From assembly GCA_026986785.1 (NCBI GenBank), contig JALSNW010000015.1:62001-126000 (forward strand): 64,000 bases of DNA. The letters are read 5' to 3'. Origin of the DNA: Deltaproteobacteria bacterium. GTDB lineage: Bacteria > Desulfobacterota > Dissulfuribacteria > Dissulfuribacterales > QOAL01. Within the stretch, counting starts at the first letter, position 1. The number at the start of each line of letters is the position of its first letter. Made by a program: the position numbers and the translations under genes. Below the pieces are notes generated by a model that saw nothing but the letters and a program-made list of their open reading frames with translations, was not told the origin of the DNA and made no database searches. Of this stretch, positions 63,222 through 64,000 are shown one piece after another.

Positions 63222-64000
63222 TTAACTCAGTGAAACGCTTACCAGTTTCGAGACACCCTTTTCCTCCATCGTTACCCCAAACAACCTGTCGGCCGTCTCC
63301 ATCACCCTCTGGCTGTGGGTCACCAGGATTACTTGGCTTTTGGCTGCAATCTTTTTGATAAGTCTGTTGAACCTTATGGTATTGGCCTCGTCCAGGGGGG
63401 CGTCAACCTCGTCCAACAGGCAGAATGGGCTTGGTTTGATGAAAAAGATGGCAAAGATCAGGGCCAGGGCGCTCAATGCCTTTTCCCCTCCAGACAAGAG
63501 GTTGAGATTCTTGATCCTCTTGCCTGGTATCTCAATGAAGAACTCTACCCCAGAGTCCAGGATGTTGCCTGGATTATCAAGGTTGAGCCTGGCGGTGCCG
63601 CCATCAAAGAGCAAGGGGAATACCCTTTTTAGACTCTCGTTGATCTCTTCCATGGCCTGCCTGAATTTTTGCCTGCATTGTCTGTCTATTCGCCCAATGG
63701 CCAGCTTGATGTCTTCCAGGGATGTCTTAAGGTCCTCTTGCTGCAACATCAAAAAGGCGCGGCGTTTTTCTATTTCCTCAAACTCCTCTATGGCTGTCAA
63801 GTTGACTGGCCCGATCCCGTCGATCTTTTCCCTCACCGACAAGAGCATTTTTTCTGCCTGCTCCAGGGTCAGTGTCTGGACAAGGGAAGGCAGAGTGAAT
63901 TTTTCTTTTATGTCTTTGGCGAAATCTTGCCAGCACGCCTCTATCAGGTGCTCTTTTTCTTTTGAGAGTCTGGAAAGTTCGATCTCTGTCTCATGAAGCC
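63222..64000 (-). CDS. smc: Chromosome segregation protein SMC, C-terminal part (5' end outside window)
   Basis: The minus-strand frame is open to the window edge, giving about 258 residues. The coiled-coil end is followed by the C-terminal head: LNLLSGGEKALSALALIFAIF (signature), FCLLDEVDAPLDEANTIRF (Walker B and D-loop) and SQVILVTHSQRVMETADRLFGVTMEEKGVSKLVSVSL. It pairs with ScpA (gene at 21.6 kb) in condensin. It converges on the methyltransferase gene. Confidence 0.96.
   Translation of the reverse strand, partial: LHETEIELSRLSKEKEHLIEACWQDFAKDIKEKFTLPSLVQTLTLEQAEKMLLSVREKIDGIGPVNLTAIEEFEEIEKRRAFLMLQQEDLKTSLEDIKLAIGRIDRQCRQKFRQAMEEINESLKRVFPLLFDGGTARLNLDNPGNILDSGVEFFIEIPGKRIKNLNLLSGGEKALSALALIFAIFFIKPSPFCLLDEVDAPLDEANTIRFNRLIKKIAAKSQVILVTHSQRVMETADRLFGVTMEEKGVSKLVSVSLS

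Noticed and set aside
1-64000. CRISPR arrays, rRNA, riboswitches and complete insertion sequences
   Set aside because: Looked for regular direct repeats, conserved rRNA or riboswitch cores and transposase genes by eye; none found. Short RNAs without a strong motif could have been missed.

Overview
The window is a dense, single-copy bacterial chromosome segment with short intergenic gaps. I see no rRNA, tRNA, CRISPR array, prophage or intact insertion sequence. The gene content fits a motile, diderm, probably anaerobic bacterium, most likely of the Desulfobacterota (former Deltaproteobacteria) or a near relative. The reasons are an Mla outer-membrane lipid transport operon, menaquinone made by the futalosine route, a small assimilatory-type sulfite reductase with its ferredoxin, a ClpX-like AAA protein, DUF3786, DUF134 and DUF5320 proteins, a chemoreceptor behind a sigma-28-type promoter, and phenylacetate-CoA ligase beside a Liv-type ABC transporter. 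The taxonomic call is inference.

Layout. 1-4.7 kb (+): ClpX-like ATPase, degenerate receiver, hemB, MFS exporter, DUF3786 Fe-S protein. 4.7-8.3 kb (-): RNA m5C methyltransferase with a separate PUA-like partner, a TetR/FadR-type regulator with a matching operator, and moeA. 8.3-14.5 kb: chemoreceptor with promoter and terminator, Na+-dependent symporter, rarA, ddl (-), Nudix. 14.5-15.5 kb (-): PAS/DHp protein without an ATPase domain. 15.9-20.9 kb (+): radical SAM, thioesterase, RNase G, hisC, DUF134, macrodomain. 20.9-27.3 kb (-): usp, DHH-CBS-tRNA nucleotidyltransferase, site-2 protease, trpS, scpA, slyD. 27.9-31 kb: hydrolase, then DUF2207/LemA (-). 31-37.4 kb: livKHMG (-) divergent from livF-paaK (+). 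37.4-39.2 kb (-): ArnT-like glycosyltransferase. 39.7-40 kb (+): DUF5320 behind a palindromic operator. 40.1-47.4 kb (-): mqnE, mqnC, aminofutalosine deaminase, mqnA, menG/ubiE, then a membrane protein/histidine kinase pair and rnhA. 47.7-50.9 kb (-): DUF2062, rsmA, C_GCAxxG_C_C protein, a 58-residue protein, DUF1178, FKBP. 51.2-59.2 kb (+): flavodoxin-fold reductase, RmlC-like cupin, hybrid histidine kinase, ferredoxin and sulfite reductase, mlaEFDC. 59.5-63.2 kb (+): pgi, K+ channel, a 61-residue protein, methyltransferase. 63.2-64 kb (-): the 3' end of smc.

The most unusual signals are: (1) a dispersed intergenic repeat family of about 80-200 bp with roughly 30-bp imperfect terminal inverted repeats, with six copies and one doubtful copy; (2) an MlaF ATPase fused to a degenerate GGDEF-like domain; (3) several signalling proteins that have lost catalytic residues or domains: a receiver without its phospho-Asp or Lys, a kinase without an ATPase domain, and a K+ channel whose filter is not GYG; (4) a perfect 12-bp inverted repeat that overlaps the promoter of a DUF5320 gene. 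Two short genes that standard length cut-offs tend to miss are supported by strong ribosome binding sites (48713-48889 and 62331-62516).
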